NCBI GenBank assembly: GCA_002422305.1
Contig: DIUG01000052.1
Location: forward strand, 10,746-17,859
Direction of reading: 5' to 3'
DNA length: 7,114 nt
DNA from: Patescibacteria group bacterium UBA6164
GTDB taxonomy: Bacteria; Patescibacteriota; Gracilibacteria; BD1-5; UBA6164
Shown: piece after piece, positions 1 to 5,490 of the stretch
Numbering within the stretch: the first letter of the stretch is position 1
Layout: each line of letters opens with the position of its first letter
Notes under the pieces: model-generated
Told to the model about the DNA's origin: nothing
Seen by the model: only the letters and a program-made list of their open reading frames with translations
Database searches by the model: none
Made by a program: the position numbers and the translations under genes

Positions 1-582
1 ATAAATTTCTACTTTTGTAGATATACAGATGAAGATGAACTTCAAAGATTTTAAAGCCCATAATAAATTTCTACTTTTGTAGATTAATATAATTTTTTGA
101 TCTAAGTTTGTTTTTAAAGCCCATAATAAATTTCTACTTTTGTAGATGTAGTTCCGTCTTCTGGTTTGAAAAATTTTAAAGCCCATAATAAATTTCTACT
201 TTTGTAGATGTATAGTAGATGTAACAGAATTTTGATTTTAAAGCCCATAATAAATTTCTACTTTTGTAGATTCGTGTGACATGTTAATGTTTACATTTTT
301 TAAAGCCCATAATAAATTTCTACTTTTGTAGATATTGTGATTTTAATTCTTCTTTTCATTTTTTAAAGCCCATAATAAATTTCTACTTTTGTAGATAGGC
401 TTCTAAATTATCTTTATATCTATTTTAAAGCCCATAATAAATTTCTACTTTTGTAGATATCATACTAATCTATGTATAGAATGAGTTTTAAAGCCCATAA
501 TAAATTTCTACTTTTGTAGATTTAGATAATATTTTTAATTTAAACATTTTAAAGCCCATAATAAATTTCTACTTTTGTAGAT
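1..582 (+). CRISPR. Type V-A (Cas12a-type) CRISPR array, trailer-proximal end
   Basis: Nine complete, apparently identical 36-nt repeats start at 49, 112, 174, 236, 298, 361, 423, 486 and 547. The last 22 nt of a tenth occupy 1-22, cut by the window edge. The nine spacers are 25-27 nt (23-48, 85-111, 148-173, 210-235, 272-297, 334-360, 397-422, 459-485, 522-546). Each repeat begins TTTTAAAGCCC and ends AATTTCTACTTTTGTAGAT, the 19-nt crRNA handle of Cas12a systems: stem TCTAC/GTAGA around a TTTT loop. Since Cas12a keeps this hairpin 5' of the guide, transcription is left to right and the leader lies beyond base 1. Even the last repeat (547-582) is undegenerate. No cas1, cas2 or cas4 is in the window. 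Cas12a and Cas12a2 share such repeats, so the repeat alone does not say which effector is used. By eye I found no spacer matching another part of the window. Confidence 0.98.
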
Positions 583-776
583 CTAAAGGTTTTATTCTTT
601 AATATCCTACTTTTTAACCTTTTTAGGTGGTCGGATTTGAGCGGGACGATAGATGCAAGTTTTTTGTTGTAGTTTCTATTGTTTTTGTTGTATTTTTATT
701 TTTAATATAAAAATATAACGGTTTTCTTGCATAAACTGAATAGTACTATTTTCTAGGGGCTTCATAATTTAAAAAC
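583..776. other. Non-coding gap between CRISPR array and TA operon
   Basis: I see no gene here. CTAAAGG at 583 and AACCTTTTTAG near 616-626 can pair imperfectly across a ~24-nt loop, a weak candidate for array termination. A patch at about 625-659 (GGTGGTCGGATTTGAGCGGG and following bases) is much richer in G+C than its surroundings and unexplained. The 11-mer TTTTTGTTGTA occurs twice, at 661-671 and 682-692. An A/T-only inverted repeat (691-699 with 707-715) could form a weak hairpin. Confidence 0.6.
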
Positions 777-803
777 TTGAATTTCCTAAAAAATATATAT
801 AAT
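777..803 (+). promoter_or_regulatory. Putative promoter of the toxin-antitoxin operon
   Basis: TTGAAT (777-782) and TATAAT (798-803) are separated by 15 bp, slightly short for a sigma-70-type promoter but with a perfect -10. It lies 31 bases before the antitoxin ATG, and its -10 abuts the palindrome at 803-823. Background AT content makes chance TATAAT common, so this is inference from position and order. Confidence 0.45.
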
Positions 804-823
804 ATCAATATATTATATTGATA
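803..823. promoter_or_regulatory. Perfect palindrome, likely antitoxin operator
   Basis: A 21-bp perfect inverted repeat has 10-bp arms (left arm TATCAATATA) around one central T at 813. It sits between the -10 box and the antitoxin start codon, covering the expected transcription start. Ribbon-helix-helix antitoxins of the RelB/DinJ type commonly bind such symmetric sites to repress their own operon; that role is inferred from position and symmetry. Confidence 0.55.
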
Positions 824-834
824 AATTAAAAATT

Positions 835-1119
835 ATGAAAACAATGATGACAATAAGTATAGAAAAAGAACTAAAAGAATCTTTTATAAATTTAGCAAAG
901 GAACTTTGAACTAATCCTACAAATCTTATAAATATGTTTATGAAAAGTTCAATAAATTCTAGAACTATATCTTTTAACAGACAACCTATTTCAAACTTAG
1001 AAATAGAACCTTTAGATACTCAAGATTGGTGAGAAGATTTTAATAAAAAAAGTTATGAATTAACGACAAAAATGTCAGATTTACTAAAAACTAGAAAAAA
1101 TGAATATAATAATAACTAA
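835..1119 (+). CDS. RelB/DinJ-like antitoxin (type II TA)
   Basis: This is a 94-aa protein when two in-frame TGAs are read as Gly (at ELGTNP and DWGEDF). It starts MKTMMTISIEKELKESF and continues INLAKELGTNPTNLINMFM. That is a beta strand followed by two helices, the ribbon-helix-helix pattern of RelB/DinJ antitoxins, with an 'INSRTISF' segment like the motif that ends this domain in DinJ relatives. The acidic, hydrophilic C-terminus (about residues 55-94) would be the part that wraps the toxin. The ATG at 835 is chosen as the first after the operator; ATGs at 844 and 847 are possible. No Shine-Dalgarno site is visible. The stop overlaps the toxin gene by 20 bases, implying translational coupling. 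Expected role: neutralise the downstream toxin and repress the operon. Family assignment is by motif pattern only. Confidence 0.75.
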
Positions 1120-1441
1120 AAGATTTGAAGATAAATATCTTAAATATTTATTGAAAAATTTTTCAAAAGAAGTTTTTATAAAAATGTTAAAAGAAAAAAA
1201 TCATACTTTTATATCTCTTCATCAACCGTATTTTAAAATAAAAAATACTATAAATTCTATAAGTATTAGATGAATATTATTAATTTTGGAAGAAGATAAT
1301 ATTGTTCCATTAATGATTTTTCTAAAAAAGGATAAAAAGTATTGAGAAAATATAAATTGGAAAGAATACAAAGATATTATATTAGAAGAACAAGAATTAA
1401 GTTTTGAAGATATAAAAAATGGAAATTATAAAGAATATTAA
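1100..1441 (+). CDS. RelE/ParE-like toxin (type II TA)
   Basis: This 113-aa protein has two TGA codons read as Gly (SIRGILLIL and KKYGENI). It begins MNIIITKRFEDKYLKYL. A C-terminal run of strands, SISIRGILLILEE followed by DNIVPLMIFLKKDKKYGENI, matches the RelE/ParE fold layout: N-terminal helical hairpin, then an antiparallel sheet with a conserved basic residue and a 'K..kYGeNI' strand. RelE toxins cleave mRNA on the ribosome, whereas ParE relatives poison gyrase; the sequence does not decide between them. The start ATG at 1100 lies inside the antitoxin gene, out of frame, giving the overlap typical of TA pairs. The duplicated block (copy A) starts only a few bases after the stop. Alternative: another small toxin of the same fold superfamily. 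Confidence 0.68.
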
Positions 1442-1446
1442 GAACT

Positions 1447-1717
1447 AAAAATATTTATAAAGAATGAGAATTAGAAGAATCGCTTAGCTTCATTAAATTC
1501 GGAATTTCCGAATTTAATGAAAGATTGGATAGATAAACTAGATTATTTTTTAATTTGAGCAAATAAGAAGATTTTAAAAGATTTATGAAAAGTAAGTCAT
1601 AAAGAAGCTTTAGAAAAAGCAAAAAATGAATATGATAATTATAGAAAATTAGAAGATAAAAAATATATTTCTGATTTTGATTTGGAAATAAAGAAGATAA
1701 AAAGTATAAAGAAATAG
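1447..1717 (+). pseudogene. RhuM-family pseudogene with large internal deletion (copy A)
   Basis: In one frame, 1447-1518 reads KNIYKEGELEE then FIKFGISEF, matching the RhuM region just after the N-terminal DNA-binding segment (residues ~55-76 of the intact gene). The sequence then jumps to the RhuM C-terminus: 1517-1717 reads MKDWIDKLDYFLIGANKK and ends IKKIKSIKK with a TAG stop. The join skips the equivalent of about 186 codons and shifts frame by one, so the left piece meets TAA at 1534. The piece from ATG 1517 would encode 66 aa, but no separate function is evident. Copy B has the same junction, so the deletion preceded the duplication. Confidence 0.85.
1489..1521. repeat. Perfect palindrome in copy A (16-bp arms)
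   Basis: The left arm is TTCATTAAATTCGGAA, with a single T at 1505 as centre and a perfectly complementary right arm. It lies exactly at the deletion junction of the RhuM fragment. The core CGGAATTTCCG is also present in the intact rhuM palindrome (2017-2039) and, in near-identical form, in copy B (5174-5194). As RNA it could form a strong hairpin 48 bases after the toxin stop. Confidence 0.85.
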
Positions 1718-1800
1718 TATATAGTATTACTTATTTTGATAAAAGTTGAAATGTTGTTTTGGTGGAGAGTATACCAAGTGTAGGTTATTTTATTTTTTAA
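1702..1800 (+). pseudogene. Decayed C-terminal coding remnant in copy A
   Basis: Overlapping the end of the RhuM fragment in another frame, the sequence reads KYKEIVYSITYFDKSGNV then VLVESIPSVGYFIF before TAA at 1798. Copy B has KYKEIVHVSTYFYKSGSV then VLVESIVSVD. Most differences between the copies change amino acids, so the frame does not look maintained. It could be the tail of an unrecognised protein or pure chance over a conserved promoter region. I do not recognise the family. Confidence 0.3.
1746..1775 (+). promoter_or_regulatory. Putative promoter for rhuM inside copy A
   Basis: TTGAAA (1746-1751; five of six match TTGACA) and TATACC (1770-1775) are 18 bp apart. The 18-bp spacer TGTTGTTTTGGTGGAGAG is identical in copy B, where the boxes are TTGAAG and TATAGT. 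Conservation of this stretch, when flanking bases have diverged, supports a regulatory role. Transcription would start about 30 bases before the rhuM ATG. Confidence 0.45.
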
Positions 1801-1810
1801 ATAATTTCTT

Positions 1811-2797
1811 ATGGAAAATAATTTGCAAAATCAAAACTTCTTAATATATATAAATTCTGATTGAAAAACTAAAATTAAAGTAAATATTGAAGATGAAACT
1901 ATTTGGCTAAATCAAGAACAAATAGCTATTCTTTATGGTAAATCAAAAAAAACTATAAATGAACATATAATCAATATTTATGAAGAAAAAGAACAGATAA
2001 TAGAGTTATCTTTAAAGAAATCCGGAATTTCCGGATTTCAACAAAAACCTACAAATTACTATAATCTTGATATGATTATTTCAGTTTGATATAGAGTAAA
2101 ATCTCCAGAATGAACACAATTTAGAAAATGGGCAACTGAAAGACTAAAAGAATATATAGTGAAAGGTTTTACAATGGATGATGAAAGATTAAAACAATGA
2201 TGATGAAAATCTAGATATTTTGATGAACTATTGCAAAGAATTCGTGATATTAGAAGTAGCGAAAGAAATTTTTATCAAAAAGTTACTGATATTTATGCTA
2301 CAAGTATAGATTATAAAAAAGATGATAAACTTACACAAAACTTTTTTGCAAGTGTTCAAAATAAAATGCATTTTGCTATACATTGAAAAACAGCATCAGA
2401 ATTGATTAATGAAAGAGTAGATTCTAAAAAACAATTTTTAGGACTTACAAATTTTAAATGAGATTATATAACTACAAAAGATATTTGAATTGCTAAAAAT
2501 TACTTATCAGAAGAAGAATTAAAACAATTAAATTTAATTGTTTCTATGTATTTGGATTTTGCTGAATTACAAGCTACAAATGGGGTTTTGATGAAAATGA
2601 AAGATTGGATAGACAAACTAGATTATTTTTTAATTTGAGCAAATAAGAATATTTTAAAAGATTTATGAAAAGTAAGTCATAAAGAAGCTTTAGAAAAAGC
2701 AAAAAATGAATATGATAATTATAGAAAATTAGAAGATAAAAAATATATTTCTGATTTTGATTTGGAAGTAAAGAAGATAAAAAGTATAGATAATTAA
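1811..2797 (+). CDS. rhuM: RhuM family protein
   Basis: This 328-aa protein matches the RhuM family (first named in Salmonella pathogenicity island 3), whose molecular role is unknown but which recurs near phage-defence and mobile genes. Several TGA codons are read as Gly. Landmarks are WLNQEQIAILYGKSKKTINEH at residues 32-52 (one residue short in family consensus terms: a likely DNA-binding helix-turn-helix), YYNLDMIISVGYRV (83-96), then FRKWATERLKEYIVKGF, SRYFDELLQRIRDIRSSE, FFASVQNKMHFAIHGKTA, IGIAKNYLSEEELKQLNLIV, and the C-terminal MKDWIDKLDYFL (263 on). Length and motif order are those of a complete member. Residues 69-76 are encoded by a perfect palindrome. The stop lies in the hairpin 2774-2822. 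The start at 1811 is the only sensible ATG before the conserved region; copy A ends there and may supply its promoter. A regulator or defence accessory role is possible but unproven. Confidence 0.9.
2017..2039. repeat. Perfect palindrome inside the rhuM coding region
   Basis: It has 11-bp arms (left arm GAAATCCGGAA) around a central T at 2028 and encodes K-S-G-I-S-G-F at residues 70-76, a point where I expect variable sequence between the HTH segment and the YYNLD motif. The core matches the palindromes in the two RhuM fragments, so this symmetric site is a recurring part of the local rhuM lineage. Confidence 0.8.
2595..2788 (+). repeat. Third copy of the RhuM C-terminal segment (within intact rhuM)
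   Basis: This ~194-bp stretch is nearly identical (about three differences) to 1515-1708 in copy A and to the equivalent part of copy B. Similarity stops at AAAAAGTATA, after which rhuM runs into its terminator palindrome while copies A and B continue AAGAAATAG. N-terminal parts of the same gene are much more diverged between intact and deleted copies. Confidence 0.88.
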
Positions 2798-2822
2798 TTT
2801 AATTATCTATACTTTTTATCTT
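2774..2822. terminator. Bidirectional terminator, perfect 24-bp-arm palindrome
   Basis: The arms 2774-2797 and 2799-2822 are perfectly complementary around a single base at 2798. The left arm begins AAGATAAAAAGTATAGATAA; the right arm has a T5 run. The rhuM TAA (2795-2797) is inside it. It lies between two convergent transcription units (rhuM on plus, ATPase-TOPRIM on minus), where a shared terminator is expected. The stem is mostly A-T, so folding strength comes from length. Confidence 0.75.
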
Positions 2823-2867
2823 TATGGTTAGATTTTTTATTTTTTTTCTCGTAATTCTTTACTATTT

Positions 2868-3560
2868 TTAATTACAAAAAAAATCATCAATTTTTTCTAT
2901 AAATTCTTTAAATGATTTACTTTTACTTTTTGCTTGTTCTATATCAATATATTTTCAAAATTCTCTTCAAATATATTCTTGAGATGTTCATATTTTTGTA
3001 TTTTTTAAAATTATATTTTTTAATAATTCTTTTGTATCATCTATATTTTCTATATCTGTTTTATAAAAATTATCTAATTCTATTTTATTAATTTCGGGAT
3101 AATTTTCAATAAATTCTTCTCATAAACCTGCTAAAAACCAGGTTTCAATTTCTTTTATTGCAAATATTATTTCACTTTTTCATTTAAATGAATTACAATA
3201 TGTTGAAATTAATTCATCTACTAAATCTAATTTTTCATTAGAATTAATTTTATCTTTATCGGTTAAGCAAAAATATATAAATTCATATTCAGATATATTT
3301 GGGAAGTTATATTTACTTGAAATAATTTGTTTATTTATATAGATATATGTTTTTGCTGAAGAAAATGTATTATCTCATCATTTATGTTTTTCTGCTCATA
3401 TTATAGGATGAGCAAAAATTATAAAATGTTCATTTACTTGGTAAACAATTCAGGATTTTATATTTTCATCTTTTACTTTATAAATTTTTTTTATAAATTC
3501 TTGAAAAAAGGATATTTCACTATTTCATTCTCCTATAAAAACAATTATTTTTTTACTCAT
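2868..3560 (-). CDS. TOPRIM-like protein (DUF4276/RloB-type), partner of the ATPase
   Basis: This 230-aa protein begins MSKKIIVFIGEGNSEISFF. The GEGxSExxFF segment (E11 and E15) resembles the first glutamate motif of TOPRIM domains in OLD, AbiLii/RloB and DUF4276 proteins. YEFIYFCLTDKDKI provides a DxD pair (D101, D103), the TOPRIM metal-binding position. IKEIETWFLAGL (E139, W141) matches the 'IExWxLA' signature of that group. TOPRIM proteins in such pairs act as metal-dependent nucleases or effectors; that role is inferred. The ATG is 2 nt after the ATPase stop (TAA AA ATG), so translation is probably coupled. No separate promoter is visible. Transcription should end at the palindrome 2774-2822. 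Several TGAs are read as Gly, including G12 in the first motif. The exact Pfam family is uncertain. Confidence 0.68.
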
Positions 3561-3562
3561 TT

Positions 3563-4888
3563 TTAAAAAGTTATTGGAAATAATGAATCTATGTATCAAT
3601 TTATATATAATTCTGATTTTTTGCTTTCTTTAAATACTTCTTTTTCATTTTTATTTAAAGAATTTAAAATATTTTCATAAGATAAAATATTTGATTTTAC
3701 TTTTATCTTTTCGCCAAAGCTTCAAATATCTTTTAGTAAATACACTTCATTATTTTCAAAACTATCAATAAATAAAGGAGAGTGAGAAGTTATAAATAAT
3801 TGTATATCTTTTGATATAATTTTTAATAAATCACTAAATTTTGAAATTAAAGATGGATGAATTATTCAATCTAATTCATCAAATATCATAATTGAAGGTC
3901 TGATGTAATATACTTCAGTATAATTAAGTTCAAGCCAATTTTTTATTGCTACAAAATATAAAATAACAGCACTTCAAGCAGATATATATCATAGCTCATT
4001 TGGTCAATGAGGAGTATCTATAAATATATCTCATCTAAATCATTTTGCTCAAGTTGTATTTATTTCAACTTTTTTTATAATTCATTGAGTAAAAAATTTT
4101 AAATCGTCATTAAATTTCTTAAACACTTTTTCATTTGCTTGAATATCTCAAAGTATATTTATAAATCCTGCCTCTGTAAATTTTTGTCTTCAAAAAATTT
4201 TTTCTTTTTTGTTAATTCTATTTACTATATCTTTATATTTATCTAAGTCATAAGTTTTAGTTATAAAAGAATATATTTCTGATAAACAAGCAGAAAATGA
4301 AGTAGAATTATCCATATTTATAATAGATTTTTCTGTGATTCTTTTAAATTTATCAAAATATTCATATCATCAATCACTTCTTAATATGCTATTGTTTTCT
4401 TCTGTGAAGATCTTTTTGTATACATCTTTTAAATTCCTTAATTTAAATAAATTTTTTCACTTAGAAATTTCAGTTATATTCATAAAATCTCAATCTTTCT
4501 TTATATATTCCCCTCATAAATAATCAAGAGAAAATTCATAAGAAGAATTAGTTTTTTTTGATATTTTATTTCTAAAAGTAAATTCTTTTGGTTCTGAATA
4601 TGTAATTATTTTTTCATCTAAAGTTCAAGATTTAGTTTGAAAAATTATATCTATATCTCCTATTGTAGTTTCTATAAAAGTCTTATCTAGTCATGGTCAA
4701 AAAGTAGTAATATTTTCTCAAAAATGATCTTTAGCTTTATCATTTGTACTCAAACAATTAGCTAAAAGCTGAGTTAAATTTGTTTTTCAAGATGAATTTT
4801 TTCAAGTTAAGATATTTATATTTCAAAAATCAATATCTATTTCTTTCAGATTTCTGAAATTTGAAACTTTTAAATGTTTTATTTTCAT
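3563..4888 (-). CDS. AAA (ABC-type) ATPase, defence-module ATPase
   Basis: This 441-aa protein begins MKIKHLKVSNFRNLKEIDI, the standard start of OLD/RecF-like ABC ATPases. Walker A is GKNSSGKT at residues 29-36, where both G29 and G34 are TGA codons. The ABC signature-like ISAGSAVIL lies at 302-310, Walker B is SIMIFDELDG with D337/E338, and the switch histidine is H369 in LFITSHSPLFID. About 24 in-frame TGAs occur, nearly all glycines in the protein. There is no C-terminal TOPRIM domain as in one-piece OLD nucleases; instead a separate TOPRIM-like gene follows after 2 nt. That layout resembles two-gene ATPase + TOPRIM anti-phage systems such as PARIS (AriA/AriB) and AbiL or RloA/RloB pairs. 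The ATPase would sense infection and release or activate the partner. Start ATG at 4888 is supported by the promoter at 4926-4954 and the immediate onset of the family motif. Confidence 0.88.
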
Positions 4889-4925
4889 ATGTAAATAATT
4901 ATATATTAATATTTAAAACATTAGT

Positions 4926-4954
4926 ATTATATATCATAATCTTTAAAATAGCAA
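4926..4954 (-). promoter_or_regulatory. Putative promoter of the ATPase-TOPRIM operon
   Basis: On the minus strand, TTGCTA (4954-4949; four of six) and a perfect TATAAT (4931-4926) are 17 bp apart. The -10 is 37 bases upstream of the ATPase ATG, giving a short leader. No operator-like long palindrome overlaps it. Confidence 0.55.
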
Positions 4955-5123
4955 ATATTTTTTGATTTAAATAACTATATATAATTATTTATTTGATTTT
5001 TTAAAATGTATTTATATAATCATTTTATATTACTTATTTAAAAAAATATTTTGCAAATCTTATACACAAAAAAAAGATACTAAAACAATTTTTTTAACCA
5101 GTTACTTTATAAGCAGGACTTCT
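4955..5123. other. AT-rich intergenic region
   Basis: No gene is seen on either strand in this part of the ATPase upstream region. A near-perfect A/T palindrome (AAATAACTATATATAATTATTT-like, one mismatch pair) lies at about 4966-4994. A plus-strand TTGATT-16 bp-TATAAT pair (4993-5020) could be a promoter pointing at copy B, but this base composition makes such matches common. Poly-A (after 5066) and poly-T tracts are present. Confidence 0.5.
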
Positions 5124-5125
5124 AT

Positions 5126-5396
5126 AAAAATATTTATAAAAAATGAGAATTAGAAGAATTGCTTAGTTTAAGGAAATTCGGAAATTCCGAATTTATTGAA
5201 AGATTGGATAGATAAACTAGATTATTTTTTAATTTGAGCAAATAAGAAGATTTTAAAAGATTTATGAAAAGTAAGTCATAAAGAAGCTTTAGAAAAAGCA
5301 AAAAATGAATATTCTAATTATAGAAAATTAGAAGATAAAAAATATATTTCTGATTTTGATTTGGAAATAAAGAAGATAAAAAGTATAAAGAAATAG
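5126..5396 (+). pseudogene. RhuM-family pseudogene with large internal deletion (copy B)
   Basis: The left part reads KNIYKKGELEELLSLRKF then GNSEF, followed by a +1 frame jump into the RhuM C-terminus (KDWIDKLDYFLIGANKK and on to IKKIKSIKK, TAG at 5394-5396). The position equivalent to the ATG at 1517 in copy A is TTG here (5196), so even the short C-terminal frame has lost its start. This supports a non-functional remnant. Confidence 0.85.
5174..5194. repeat. Perfect palindrome in copy B (10-bp arms)
   Basis: The left arm is AAATTCGGAA, the centre A is at 5184, and the right arm is its exact complement. It is the counterpart of 1489-1521 in copy A but shorter, because the outer arm bases have diverged on one side. 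Confidence 0.8.
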
Positions 5397-5424
5397 TTCA
5401 TGTTAGTACTTATTTTTATAAAAG

Positions 5425-5454
5425 TTGAAGTGTTGTTTTGGTGGAGAGTATAGT
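5425..5454 (+). promoter_or_regulatory. Putative promoter for the Cas12a-like gene inside copy B
   Basis: TTGAAG (5425-5430) and TATAGT (5449-5454; five of six) are separated by 18 bp that are identical to the spacer in copy A. Transcription would start about 30 bases before the ATG at 5491. The evidence is conservation between copies and spacing. Confidence 0.45.
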
Positions 5455-5490
5455 GAGTGTGGATTAAATTTATTTTTTAATAATGGTTTT

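Larger units (their letters stand above)
1445..1810 (+). repeat. Long direct repeat, copy A
   Basis: A block of about 366 bp recurs in the same orientation at 5124-5490. In both copies the order is: start of a RhuM fragment, palindrome, RhuM C-terminal segment, a short out-of-frame tail, and a conserved promoter-like stretch (around TTGTTTTGGTGGAGAG). Both copies end at the ATG of the next gene. The middle part (1517-1707) differs from copy B at about two positions and from intact rhuM (2597-2787) at about three. The outer parts are more diverged: about 7 differences in 71 bases on the left, and visibly more on the right. The two copies bracket RhuM, the TOPRIM gene and the ATPase. Confidence 0.92.
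5124..5490 (+). repeat. Long direct repeat, copy B
   Basis: This is the same ~367-bp block as 1445-1810 and in the same orientation, again ending exactly at the start codon of a following gene. It contains the same RhuM deletion junction, a palindrome with the same core, the RhuM C-terminal segment and the conserved TTGTTTTGGTGGAGAG promoter-like stretch. Recombination between copies A and B would delete or loop out about 3.7 kb carrying rhuM, the TOPRIM gene and the ATPase. Confidence 0.92.

Noticed and set aside
1..582. Self-targeting spacers against genes in this window
   Set aside because: Visual comparison of the nine spacers on both strands found no convincing match; a computed search would be needed to be certain.
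1517..1717. A free-standing 66-aa gene for the RhuM C-terminus
   Set aside because: The start codon is not kept in copy B (TTG), the piece is frame-shifted relative to its own N-terminal fragment, and it lacks the DNA-binding part; a pseudogene explains it better.
1445..1810. An insertion sequence or MITE
   Set aside because: The block holds no transposase, no inverted terminal repeats and no obvious target-site duplication; its content is a deleted rhuM plus flanking sequence.
3384..3566. Plus-strand open frame of 60 codons
   Set aside because: It is antisense to the TOPRIM-like gene, rich in Phe/Tyr/Asn as expected from the complement of an AT-rich coding strand, and has no recognisable features.
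4335..4523. Plus-strand open frame of 62 codons
   Set aside because: It is antisense to the ATPase gene, whose motifs in table 25 are unambiguous.
4993..5020. Plus-strand promoter TTGATT-16-TATAAT driving copy B
   Set aside because: The match is within the chance expectation for such AT-rich DNA, and a better conserved candidate exists inside the repeat closer to the gene.
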